Position numbers and translations under genes: made by a program. A model generated the notes under the pieces. The model was given only the letters and a program-made list of their open reading frames with translations. It was not told where the DNA came from and made no database searches. Below are positions 16,735 to 24,586 of a DNA stretch of 64,000 bases, piece after piece (the first letter of the stretch is position 1; each line of letters starts with the position of its first letter). The DNA lies in the NCBI GenBank assembly GCA_037446555.1, contig JBBIIK010000018.1, positions 1 through 64,000 of the forward strand. Reading direction: 5' to 3'. The DNA comes from JANWVO01 sp037446555 (GTDB lineage: Bacteria; Acidobacteriota; Terriglobia; Bryobacterales; Bryobacteraceae).

Positions 16735-18299
16735 GGCTTCTTCACAGTCGGATAGGCGATGCCGAGCTGCTCCAGGTAGGTCGCGTAGCGCGAGGGATCG
16801 TAGTAGAACTTTCGCATCTGCGGGCGGAAGCGCTCCATGCGTTCGCGGTTGAGATCGATGGGCGGCTTCTGGTCCGGCGGAACGAGGGACTTCCACTTGG
16901 TCTCTTTGGTCTGTTCGGCGAAGTACTGCTTCGCCGCGGCGAGCAGATCGGGCTTCAGCAAAAGATCCAGCGCGGTCATCGCGTGCGCCTTGGCGCCGGC
17001 GGTCGAGCCCTTGTGGGCGATGGGCGTCGCCATGGCGATGCCGCTGGACCAGTGATGCCCGATCATTCCGGGGATGTTGCCGGGATAGCGCAGCACCACA
17101 GTAGGCACGTTCCAGCCGACTTCGGCGATGTCATCGGAGCCGTAGCTGCGGCGGGAGGGATCGGGCGGGCGCAGCTCGGCGGGTTCCGTGCGGAGCCCCT
17201 CCTCCTTGAGGCCCAGCTCGCGCTGCGCCGCGCGCGCCAAAGCCTGATCGGCCTCCGACCACTGCGGCATTCCCACGGCGCGGATGTTCGCGTACAGGGC
17301 TTCTGCAAGCGGCTTGTTGAAGTGGCCGGGCCAGGCGGCGCCGAGGGTGCGCTCGTTCATTTCGGTGTCGGTCATCATCGCCGCGGCGCGCGCAATGCGG
17401 GTGCCGATTTCGTGCAGTTCGTTGATCCTCTGGTAGTCCCATTCGCGGAAGTAGTACCAGACCTTCGCCACAGGCGGCACGACGTTGGGCTGATCGCCGC
17501 CCTGCGTGATGACGTAGTGCGAACGGTGTTCCGGGCGGAGGTGTTCGCGGCGGTAATTCCAGCCGATATTCATCAGCTCCACGGCATCCAGGGCGCTGCG
17601 GCCGGCCCACGGGGAGCCTGCCGAGTGGGCGCTGCGGCCGCGGAAGGTGTATTCGACGCTCACGAGCCCGGTGCCGACGGGGCCAAAGCTGGTCCCGAAA
17701 TCGGAAGCGATGTGGGAGCTGAGCATCACGTCGAGATCGCGGAACAGGCCCGCGTTGACCATGTAAGTGCGGCTGCCGATCAGCTCTTCGGCCACGCCCG
17801 GGTAGACACGCAGGGTGCCGCGGATCCCATGCCGCCGCATCAGCTCCTGTACGACGAGGGCGGCGGTGACGTTGACGGCCTGGCCCGCGTTGTGCCCTTC
17901 CCCGTGGCCGGGGCCGCCATCCACCATCGGCTGATGCCACGGGATGCCTGGCGTCTGGGAAGTCTCCGGCAGCCCGTCTATATCGGCCATGAAGCCGATC
18001 GCGGGCGCGCCCTGTCCCCATTCGGCGACCCACGACGTGGGCATGCCGGCGATCCCGCGGGTGACGCGGAAGCCGTGCTTTTCAAGGATCGACGTGACGT
18101 AGTTCGAGGTTTCGAACTCCTGGTAGCCGAGCTCCCCGAAGGCGTAGATCGAGTCGACGATCTCCTGCGTGAGCTTGCGGCGGCCGTCGATCATTTCCGC
18201 GGCCGCCTGTTTGAGCGGCCCGATTTCAGGCGCCTGCGCGCCGCCGGCCGCCGCGGCGGCGGCCGTACCCAGAAACGTCCTGCGCAACATACGTAACAT
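16731..18299 (-). CDS. Exported M20-family amidohydrolase (AbgB-like)
   Basis: 522 aa with a Tat-like leader (LRRTFLGTAAAAAAGG). The M20 body has GFMADIDGLPE, the metal-binding GHGEGHNAG, VAEELIGS (catalytic Glu), the dimerisation segment GRSAHSAGSPW and the late metal His in HKGSTAGAKAHA. The order and length resemble aminobenzoyl-glutamate utilisation subunit B and related amidohydrolases. The actual amide substrate is unknown. It is coupled to the DUF1624 gene by a 4-base overlap. Confidence 0.88.
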   Translation of the reverse strand: MLRMLRRTFLGTAAAAAAGGAQAPEIGPLKQAAAEMIDGRRKLTQEIVDSIYAFGELGYQEFETSNYVTSILEKHGFRVTRGIAGMPTSWVAEWGQGAPAIGFMADIDGLPETSQTPGIPWHQPMVDGGPGHGEGHNAGQAVNVTAALVVQELMRRHGIRGTLRVYPGVAEELIGSRTYMVNAGLFRDLDVMLSSHIASDFGTSFGPVGTGLVSVEYTFRGRSAHSAGSPWAGRSALDAVELMNIGWNYRREHLRPEHRSHYVITQGGDQPNVVPPVAKVWYYFREWDYQRINELHEIGTRIARAAAMMTDTEMNERTLGAAWPGHFNKPLAEALYANIRAVGMPQWSEADQALARAAQRELGLKEEGLRTEPAELRPPDPSRRSYGSDDIAEVGWNVPTVVLRYPGNIPGMIGHHWSSGIAMATPIAHKGSTAGAKAHAMTALDLLLKPDLLAAAKQYFAEQTKETKWKSLVPPDQKPPIDLNRERMERFRPQMRKFYYDPSRYATYLEQLGIAYPTVKKP

Positions 18300-18391
18300 C
18301 GTATTCGAGCGGGATACGCGCTGGAAAGCCGCAGGATGCGGAACCTTTCGGCCGTCAGTGCGTATGTGTGAATGAACGGAGTACCGGACTC

Positions 18392-19600
18392 ATGTCGAAC
18401 AATGGCAGGCGCAAATCGAAGAAGATCTGGATCTGGCTGGCGGTCCTCGTGGCTGTGCTCGCGGGCGCCGGGGTGGCCGTGCGGGCGGCGCTCAAGCCCG
18501 ACAACAAGATCGACCCTTCGAAGCTGGCGAAGGTGGAGCAGGGCGACATCGCGCGCGTCGTCGTGGCGACGGGCAAGATCGAGCCGCGGGCCATTGTGGA
18601 GGTAAAGAGCAAGGCAAGCGGCATTGTGAAGAACATCTACGTCAACTACGGCGACTCGGTGCGCGCCGGGCAGGTGCTGGCGGAACTCGACAAGGAGGAG
18701 CTCGAGGCGCGGGTGCGCGAAGCGCGGGCGAATTTGCAGGCTGCGCAGGCGATGGAAGAGAGCGCCGCGGCGGCGCTGGAGCGGAACAAGGTGGAAGCGG
18801 AGGGTCCCGATCTGCCGTTCCTGAAGTCGGCGATGGAGCGGGCGCAACGCATGCACGAGGAAAAACTCGCCGCCAAGAACACTGTGGAAGAGGCGGAAAA
18901 GGCCTATCAGCTGGCGCTGAACCGGCAGAGCGCGGCAATCCGGGCTCTGGCGGTGAGCCGCGCCGAGATCACCCGTGCGAAAGCGCAGGTGGCGCAGGCG
19001 AAGGCGGTGCTCGAGCGGGCGGAAGAGGATCTGCGGAACTCGACGATCGTGAGCCCGATTGACGGGCTGGTACTGTCGCGCGACGTTGAGGTGGGCAATG
19101 CCGTCAGTTCCATCCTGGTGCTGGGCTCGCAGGCGAAGCCGCTGTTCCTGCTGGGCGATGTGAGCGACGTGTTTGTGCGCGGCAAGGTGGATCAGGCCGA
19201 CATTGGAAAGGTGTACCTGGGCCAGCCGGCGCGGATCGTGGTGGAGAGCTTTCGGGACCGCAAGTTTGAGGGCCAGGTGTACCGGATCTCTCCCTATGGC
19301 GTGGAAAAGGACAACGTCACCACCTTCGAGGTGCAGGTGTCGATCCACAACCCCGGCCGGGAGCTGAAGGCCAACATGAGCGCCAACGCCGAGATCATCC
19401 TGGAGGAGCGGAAGAACGTGCTGCTGGTGCCCGAAGCCGCGGTCGTGTACGACAAGGACCGCAAGCCGAGCGTGGAGTTGCCGGATCCAGCGCAGGAGAA
19501 GGGGCGGAAGAAAGTGGCGGTGCGGTTGGGGATCTCCAACGGGATCAAGACGGAGCTGCTGGGCGGGCTGGAAGAGGGCGCGCAAGTGATCCTGCAATAG
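18392..19600 (+). CDS. Membrane-fusion (HlyD/MacA-like) periplasmic adaptor
   Basis: About 402 aa. It has a cytoplasmic Lys/Arg start, one membrane anchor (WIWLAVLVAVLAGAGVAV), a lipoyl-like half motif (VKSKASGIVKNIYVNYGDSV), a coiled-coil hairpin (roughly residues 95-200) and the returning barrel half (STIVSPIDGLVLSRDVEVGN). The C-terminus has beta-barrel and membrane-proximal domains. It would link the two downstream permeases to an outer-membrane channel. No ATPase gene sits in this operon. The in-frame GTG at 18368 is an alternative start. Confidence 0.9.
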   Translation: MSNNGRRKSKKIWIWLAVLVAVLAGAGVAVRAALKPDNKIDPSKLAKVEQGDIARVVVATGKIEPRAIVEVKSKASGIVKNIYVNYGDSVRAGQVLAELDKEELEARVREARANLQAAQAMEESAAAALERNKVEAEGPDLPFLKSAMERAQRMHEEKLAAKNTVEEAEKAYQLALNRQSAAIRALAVSRAEITRAKAQVAQAKAVLERAEEDLRNSTIVSPIDGLVLSRDVEVGNAVSSILVLGSQAKPLFLLGDVSDVFVRGKVDQADIGKVYLGQPARIVVESFRDRKFEGQVYRISPYGVEKDNVTTFEVQVSIHNPGRELKANMSANAEIILEERKNVLLVPEAAVVYDKDRKPSVELPDPAQEKGRKKVAVRLGISNGIKTELLGGLEEGAQVILQ

Positions 19601-19616
19601 GGAGGCGGGCAGCGTC

Positions 19617-20876
19617 TTGAGCTTCCGCGATCTGGCCCGGGACACGGTAGAGACGCTGCTGGCGCACAAGCTGCGCGCAGGGCTGACGATGTTCGGCCTG
19701 GTGTGGGGCATCGTCTCGATCGTGCTGATGACGGCCGCCGGCGACGGGTTCCGCGAGGGGCAGCGTCAGGTGGCGGCGAATTTCGGCGAAAACATCTTCA
19801 TCGTGTTCCCCGGGCGGACGTCGATGCAGGCTGGCGGGGAGCGTGCCGGACGCCGAATGATGTGGTCGGTGCGGGACCATGAACTGCTGCGGCCCGATGC
19901 GCCGTCCTGCGAGTACATCCTGCCGGAGCTGACGCGGGGCGCTGTGGCGGTGCGGAGCGACTATAACGCAGCCTCGCTGATGATCAGCGGCAGCCAGCCG
20001 CCGTACCAGCGGCTGCGGGCGCTCCCGGTCGCCGAGGGGCGGTTCTTCTCCTGGGAAGACGAGGCGCAGGGGCGGCGCGTGGCGTTCCTGGGCTCGGATG
20101 CCGCCAAGCAACTCTTCGGGACCCGCCCGGCTGTGGGGCAGCCGGTGACAATCGCCGGGCTGCCTTACCGCGTGATCGGGGTGATGCGGTTCAAGGACCA
20201 GGACTCGAGCTACGACGGGCGGGACGTGAACAAGATTTTCGTGCCCTTCTCGGCAATGGTGCGGGACCTGCCGCAGCCGCCGCCCTGGCCGCCGCATACA
20301 GTGGATCAACTGATCGTGAAGGCGCGAACGCTGGACCAGCACGAAGCCTGTGTGGCGGAGGTCCGGCGAGGGCTCGGGCGCTTGCACCGCTTCGATCCGG
20401 AGGACACGATGGCGGCGGCGATCTGGGACACGGTGCGCGAATCCCGCGCCTTCAAGACGATGACCGACGGCATGAAGTACTTTCTGGGCGCAATGGGAGT
20501 GGTGACGCTGCTGCTGGGCGGGATCGGCACGATGAACGTGATGCTCGTGGCGGTGCGCGAGCGGACGCGGGAGATCGGGCTGCGGATGTCGGTGGGAGCG
20601 ACGCGGCGCCAGATCCAGATGATGTTCTTTCTGGAAACGGCTCTGATCGTCTTTTCGAGCGGGGCGCTGGGAATGGGCTTCGCGCTGGCGGTGTGCCACT
20701 GGGTGAACCAGCTGCCGATGCCGCAGTATTTCGCCGGGCTGCTGCCGTCCTGGGAAGTGGGCGCGGCATGCGTGGGGCTGCTGGGGCTGGTGGCTTTTCT
20801 TTCGGCGCTGTACCCGGCTTCGCGAGCGGCGCGCATCGACCCGATCCAGGCGCTGCACTTCGAGGCGGGAGGCTGA
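19617..20876 (+). CDS. MacB/FtsX-like ABC transporter permease (first paralogue)
   Basis: 419 aa. The topology is an N-terminal helix (LTMFGLVWGIVSIVLMTAAG), a large periplasmic MacB-PCD domain and three C-terminal helices in an FtsX domain (MGVVTLLLGGIGTMNVMLVAV, then RTREIGLRMSVGATRRQI). There is no ATPase domain. It shares the rare string TSMQAGGERAGRR with the next gene, so the two are paralogues from a duplication. The TTG start is preceded by GGGAGG. Confidence 0.9.
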   Translation: MSFRDLARDTVETLLAHKLRAGLTMFGLVWGIVSIVLMTAAGDGFREGQRQVAANFGENIFIVFPGRTSMQAGGERAGRRMMWSVRDHELLRPDAPSCEYILPELTRGAVAVRSDYNAASLMISGSQPPYQRLRALPVAEGRFFSWEDEAQGRRVAFLGSDAAKQLFGTRPAVGQPVTIAGLPYRVIGVMRFKDQDSSYDGRDVNKIFVPFSAMVRDLPQPPPWPPHTVDQLIVKARTLDQHEACVAEVRRGLGRLHRFDPEDTMAAAIWDTVRESRAFKTMTDGMKYFLGAMGVVTLLLGGIGTMNVMLVAVRERTREIGLRMSVGATRRQIQMMFFLETALIVFSSGALGMGFALAVCHWVNQLPMPQYFAGLLPSWEVGAACVGLLGLVAFLSALYPASRAARIDPIQALHFEAGG

Positions 20877-20879
20877 GCG

Positions 20880-22142
20880 GTGACAGCGATGTTGCGGGAA
20901 ATCGTCCTGCAAGCGTGGGACTCGTTGCGGCGCAATCCGACGCGCAGCGTGCTGACGATGCTGGGCATTGTTTGGGGTATTGCGTCAGTGACCCTGCTGA
21001 TGGCCTATGGCACCGGATTTCGCCTCTTGATGGTGGGGATTTTCCAGAACTTTTCCCGGTCCGCGGTGATCGTATTTCCCGGCCAGACCAGCATGCAGGC
21101 GGGAGGCGAGCGGGCCGGACGGCGCATCCGTTTCGAACTGTCAGACCTGGAGGCGGCCCGGCAGGAATGCACGCTGGTGCGGCAGATTTGCCCGGAATCG
21201 ATCCGGCGGGTGCCGGTCGCATACGGGGACCGGCTCGTGAGTCTGAATGTCCGCGGAGTTTGCCCGGAATACGGGGAAATCCGCAGTGAATTTCCGGCCG
21301 AAGGGCGGTGGCTCACCCATGACGACGCGGCGGACCGCCGCCGCGTGGTGTTCCTCGGAAACTGGGCCAAAGAGAAGCTGTTTTCCGGGCGGCCGGCTGT
21401 GGGAGAGACGGTGACCATCCAGGGCGTGCGCTTCACCGTGGTAGGCGTGATGGACAAGAAGCTGGCGTTCGGAAACTACTACGGGCCCGACGACCGCAGC
21501 GCCTTCATTCCATATGAGACGGCGGCAGAACTATGGGACACGCGCTATCCGACCAACGCCGTGGTGCAGCCGGTGGCGCCGGTCTACGAACAACAGGCGG
21601 AACGGCAAATCCGCGCCGCGCTGGCCAAACGGCTGCGGTTCGACCCGCGCGACGAACGCGCGTTGCAGACGTTCGGCACTTCGACGATCCGCCCGATCAT
21701 CGACGGACTCACCATCGGGCTTCAGGCGCTGTTGCTGTTCATCGGCGGGCTGACGCTCGCCATCGGCGGCATCGGGCTGATGAACATCCTGCTGGTGAGC
21801 GTCACCGAGCGCACGCGGGAGATCGGGTTGCGGCGCGCGCTGGGTGCGCGCCGCTGGCACGTAGCGGCGCAGTTTCTGGCAGAGGCGCTGTTCCTCACAC
21901 TCACCGGCGGCGCACTGGGCGTGCTGCTTTCCTACGGGATCACCTGGATGTTGCCGCCGCTGCCGATGCTGAGCGGGCTGTTCGAGGACACAACAGGCAA
22001 AGGCGACCTCGTGTTACGCGTGCAGCCCGGGATTGTGCTGCTATCCGCCGCCGCGCTTCTGGTGGTGGGCGTGGCGAGCGGCATGGCGCCAGCGTTGCGC
22101 GCGGCGCGCCTGGATCCTGGCGAGGCTCTGCGCGTGGAGTAG
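20880..22142 (+). CDS. MacB/FtsX-like ABC transporter permease (second paralogue)
   Basis: 420 aa with the same architecture as its neighbour: an N-terminal helix, a periplasmic MacB domain and a three-helix FtsX domain ending in RTREIGLRRALGARRWHV. It shares TSMQAGGERAGRR with the first permease. The two would form a heterodimeric permease for macrolide-, peptide- or lipoprotein-type export driven by an ATPase encoded elsewhere. The GTG start lies 3 bases after the first permease stop. Confidence 0.9.
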   Translation: MTAMLREIVLQAWDSLRRNPTRSVLTMLGIVWGIASVTLLMAYGTGFRLLMVGIFQNFSRSAVIVFPGQTSMQAGGERAGRRIRFELSDLEAARQECTLVRQICPESIRRVPVAYGDRLVSLNVRGVCPEYGEIRSEFPAEGRWLTHDDAADRRRVVFLGNWAKEKLFSGRPAVGETVTIQGVRFTVVGVMDKKLAFGNYYGPDDRSAFIPYETAAELWDTRYPTNAVVQPVAPVYEQQAERQIRAALAKRLRFDPRDERALQTFGTSTIRPIIDGLTIGLQALLLFIGGLTLAIGGIGLMNILLVSVTERTREIGLRRALGARRWHVAAQFLAEALFLTLTGGALGVLLSYGITWMLPPLPMLSGLFEDTTGKGDLVLRVQPGIVLLSAAALLVVGVASGMAPALRAARLDPGEALRVE

Positions 22143-22176
22143 CGGGACAACCGCGCCATCGCGGCCCGGTTCCCGG

Positions 22177-22182
22177 TATGCT
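22177..22182 (+). promoter_or_regulatory. -10 box (TATGCT) before MFS gene
   Basis: TATGCT in the context CCCGGTATGCTG ends 11 bases before the ATG at 22194. The same hexamer occurs at 2229 and 2280. No clear -35. Confidence 0.4.
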
Positions 22183-22193
22183 GTCTGTTTCCG

Positions 22194-23348
22194 ATGAAAC
22201 GCGCATTCCCCGTGTTCCTGGCCTTCCTCGCGATGGGCTTCGCCGATGCCGCCGGGCCTTTTGTGAGCCTGGCGCGGGAGCAGTTCCAGCTTTCCTACTT
22301 CGCCGCCCAGTGGATCCCTTTTACGGGCTTCATCCTGTTCGGCCTGCTGTCGATCCCGATGGGGCTGCTGCAGGACCGTGCCGGAAAGAAGACAGTCCTT
22401 TTAGCGGGGCTGACCATCATGCTCGCCGGGCTGCTGATCCCCGCCATTGCCGGCTTCACTACGTTTCCGGCGTTTTTGGTGACCGTGCTGTTGCTCGGCG
22501 CGGGCGCGACGACGCTGCAGGTGGCGGGCAATCCGATCATGCGAGACGTCTCGCCGCCTGGCCTTTACTCGCGGAATCTGTCGCTGGCGCAGTTTGTCAA
22601 GGCGATCGGGTCCCTCTCGGGCCCGTTGCTGCCGGTGCTGGCCGCGCGTTGGTACGGCGCGTCGTGGCAGGTGGTGTTCCCGATTTACTCCGCCGCAGTG
22701 GTCATTACGATCCTGGCGATGCTGCCGCTGAAGGTGCAGGAGCGGACATCGCCCGATCAGCAACCCGCCACACTGGCTTCCTGTTTCGCGTTGTTGAAGA
22801 ACCCCTGCGTGGCGATGATGGTGGGGGCCATTTTTCTCTACGTCGGCGCGGAAGTGAGCGTCAGCGCCGGCATTCCGCTCTATCTGAAAGACCGGTTCGG
22901 CATTGACATCAGCCGCACGGGGCTGCTGGGCACGGGGCTGTTCTTCCTGGCGCTGACCCTCGGGCGGTTTTCCGGCGGCCTGATCCTGAACTGGATGAAA
23001 CCGAAGCGGTTCTTCCTGGCCACCAGCCTGATTTCGATTCTCGGACTACTGGGCATCCTCGTTCCCTCTCCCACCGTATCCGCCGTCAGCTTCTTCGTCA
23101 CCGGGCTTGGGTTCGCGAACATCTTCCCACTGGTGTTCTCGATCACGGTCGATGCAATGCCAGAGCAGACCAATGCGCTGAGCGGGCTGATGGTGACCGC
23201 CATCGTGGGCGCGGCGTTCGTGCCGCCGCTGATGGGCTTCGTCTCGGACCTGTTCTCGTCCGCGCGGGCCGGCTTTCTTGTGCCGCTGGCTTGCGTCGCT
23301 TACATCACCGCTGCGGCACTTTACAACCAGCGCCGGGCGCAAGCGTGA
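22194..23348 (+). CDS. MFS sugar transporter (FucP/GlcP-like)
   Basis: 384 aa with 12 predicted membrane helices. The N-terminal half has FLAMGFADAAGPFVSLA, the conserved loop PMGLLQDRAGKK and GAGATTLQVAGNPIM, features shared with the fucose/glucose:H+ symporter family. The ROK kinase gene follows in the same direction, so sugar import coupled to phosphorylation is the likely job. The sugar is not known. Confidence 0.88.
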   Translation: MKRAFPVFLAFLAMGFADAAGPFVSLAREQFQLSYFAAQWIPFTGFILFGLLSIPMGLLQDRAGKKTVLLAGLTIMLAGLLIPAIAGFTTFPAFLVTVLLLGAGATTLQVAGNPIMRDVSPPGLYSRNLSLAQFVKAIGSLSGPLLPVLAARWYGASWQVVFPIYSAAVVITILAMLPLKVQERTSPDQQPATLASCFALLKNPCVAMMVGAIFLYVGAEVSVSAGIPLYLKDRFGIDISRTGLLGTGLFFLALTLGRFSGGLILNWMKPKRFFLATSLISILGLLGILVPSPTVSAVSFFVTGLGFANIFPLVFSITVDAMPEQTNALSGLMVTAIVGAAFVPPLMGFVSDLFSSARAGFLVPLACVAYITAAALYNQRRAQA

Positions 23349-23365
23349 CTCCGATATCGAACGCC

Positions 23366-24478
23366 ATGCACATCGACGCATCCACTGACCGGCGGATCGT
23401 GATGACTCTGGACGCAGGAGGCACGAACCTGAAGTTCTCTGCCATCCGAGGCAACCGCCTGCTGCTCGAGCCTTTGTACCTGCCCGCCGCTCCCACGAAC
23501 CTGGACGCCTGCCTCGATAACATCCTCGATGGGTTCCGCAAGGTTCGCGCACTGCTCCCCGAAGCGCCGGCGGCGATCAGCTTCGCGTTTCCTGGACCTG
23601 CGGACTATCCCGCCGGCGTGGTGTTCAACGAGAACAACCTGCCGGCATTTCGCGGAGGCGTCGCGCTGGGACCGATGCTCGAGGAAGCCTTCGGCATCCC
23701 GGTGTTCCTCAACAACGACGGCGATCTGTTTGCTTACGGCGAAGCCATGAGCGGCTTTCTGCCCGAGGTGAACCGGATGCTGGAGGCGGCGAGTAGCCCC
23801 AAGCGTTATGCCAACCTGCTGGGCCTCACGCTGGGCACGGGGCTCGGCGGCGGTATCGTGCGCAACGGCGAACTGTTCATCGGCGACAACTCCATGGCGG
23901 GCGAGGTGTGGCTGCTGCGCAACCGTCTGGCGCCGGAATGGAACGCCGAAGAGGGCGCCTCGATCCGGGCGGTGCGGCGCGTGTACGGGGAAGCCGCCGG
24001 AATCCCCATTGACCAGACGCCCGAGCCAAAGGAGATTTTCGAGATCGGAATGGGGCGGGCACCGGGTCACCGCAAGGCGGCGCACGAAGCGTTCCGGAGG
24101 CTCGGCGTGGTGGCGGGGGACGCCATTGCCCAGGCGCTGACACTGGTGGACGGGCTGGTGGTGATCGGCGGCGGGCTGGCAGGCGCCGCGCCGCTGTTCT
24201 TGCCTTCGCTGCTGGAGGCGGTGAACGACGTCTTTGCTCGCGACGGGCGCCCGATGCGGCGGGTAGTGTTCCGGGCGTTCGACTTTGACGATCCGGAGCA
24301 GCGCGACGCGTTCTTGAAGGGCGAGCCGCGTGAGATCAAAGCGCCGCGCTCTGACCGCGTCATCCGTTACGACGCCTTGCAACGGACCGCCATCGGGTTG
24401 ACCCGGCTCGGGACGAGCGAGGCCGTATCGCTCGGGGCATACGCATTTGCCCTGAGCCGGCTGGGGCCGGCGGTCTGA
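23366..24478 (+). CDS. ROK-family sugar kinase-like protein
   Basis: 370 aa. The phosphate-1 motif is TLDAGGTNLKFSAI, with PGPADYPAGVV, an NNDGDL catalytic Asp, LTLGTGLGGGIV and the adenosine motif VVIGGGLAGAAPLFL. The zinc-binding CxCGxxGCxE of typical ROK proteins is absent; the matching region reads LLRNRLAPEWN. It therefore belongs to a cysteine-less ROK subgroup. The start at ATG 23366 lies 17 bases after the transporter stop. Probable role: phosphorylation of the imported sugar. Confidence 0.85.
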   Translation: MHIDASTDRRIVMTLDAGGTNLKFSAIRGNRLLLEPLYLPAAPTNLDACLDNILDGFRKVRALLPEAPAAISFAFPGPADYPAGVVFNENNLPAFRGGVALGPMLEEAFGIPVFLNNDGDLFAYGEAMSGFLPEVNRMLEAASSPKRYANLLGLTLGTGLGGGIVRNGELFIGDNSMAGEVWLLRNRLAPEWNAEEGASIRAVRRVYGEAAGIPIDQTPEPKEIFEIGMGRAPGHRKAAHEAFRRLGVVAGDAIAQALTLVDGLVVIGGGLAGAAPLFLPSLLEAVNDVFARDGRPMRRVVFRAFDFDDPEQRDAFLKGEPREIKAPRSDRVIRYDALQRTAIGLTRLGTSEAVSLGAYAFALSRLGPAV

Positions 24479-24586
24479 GGCTCGGGCTCAGTCAGGCGCA
24501 CGCCGTAGTACGGCCGTCCCGATGATCTGCGGCGGATAGGGAATCCGCTGCATGCAGGCGCCCGTGGTCAGTGCCGATGAAGGGGC

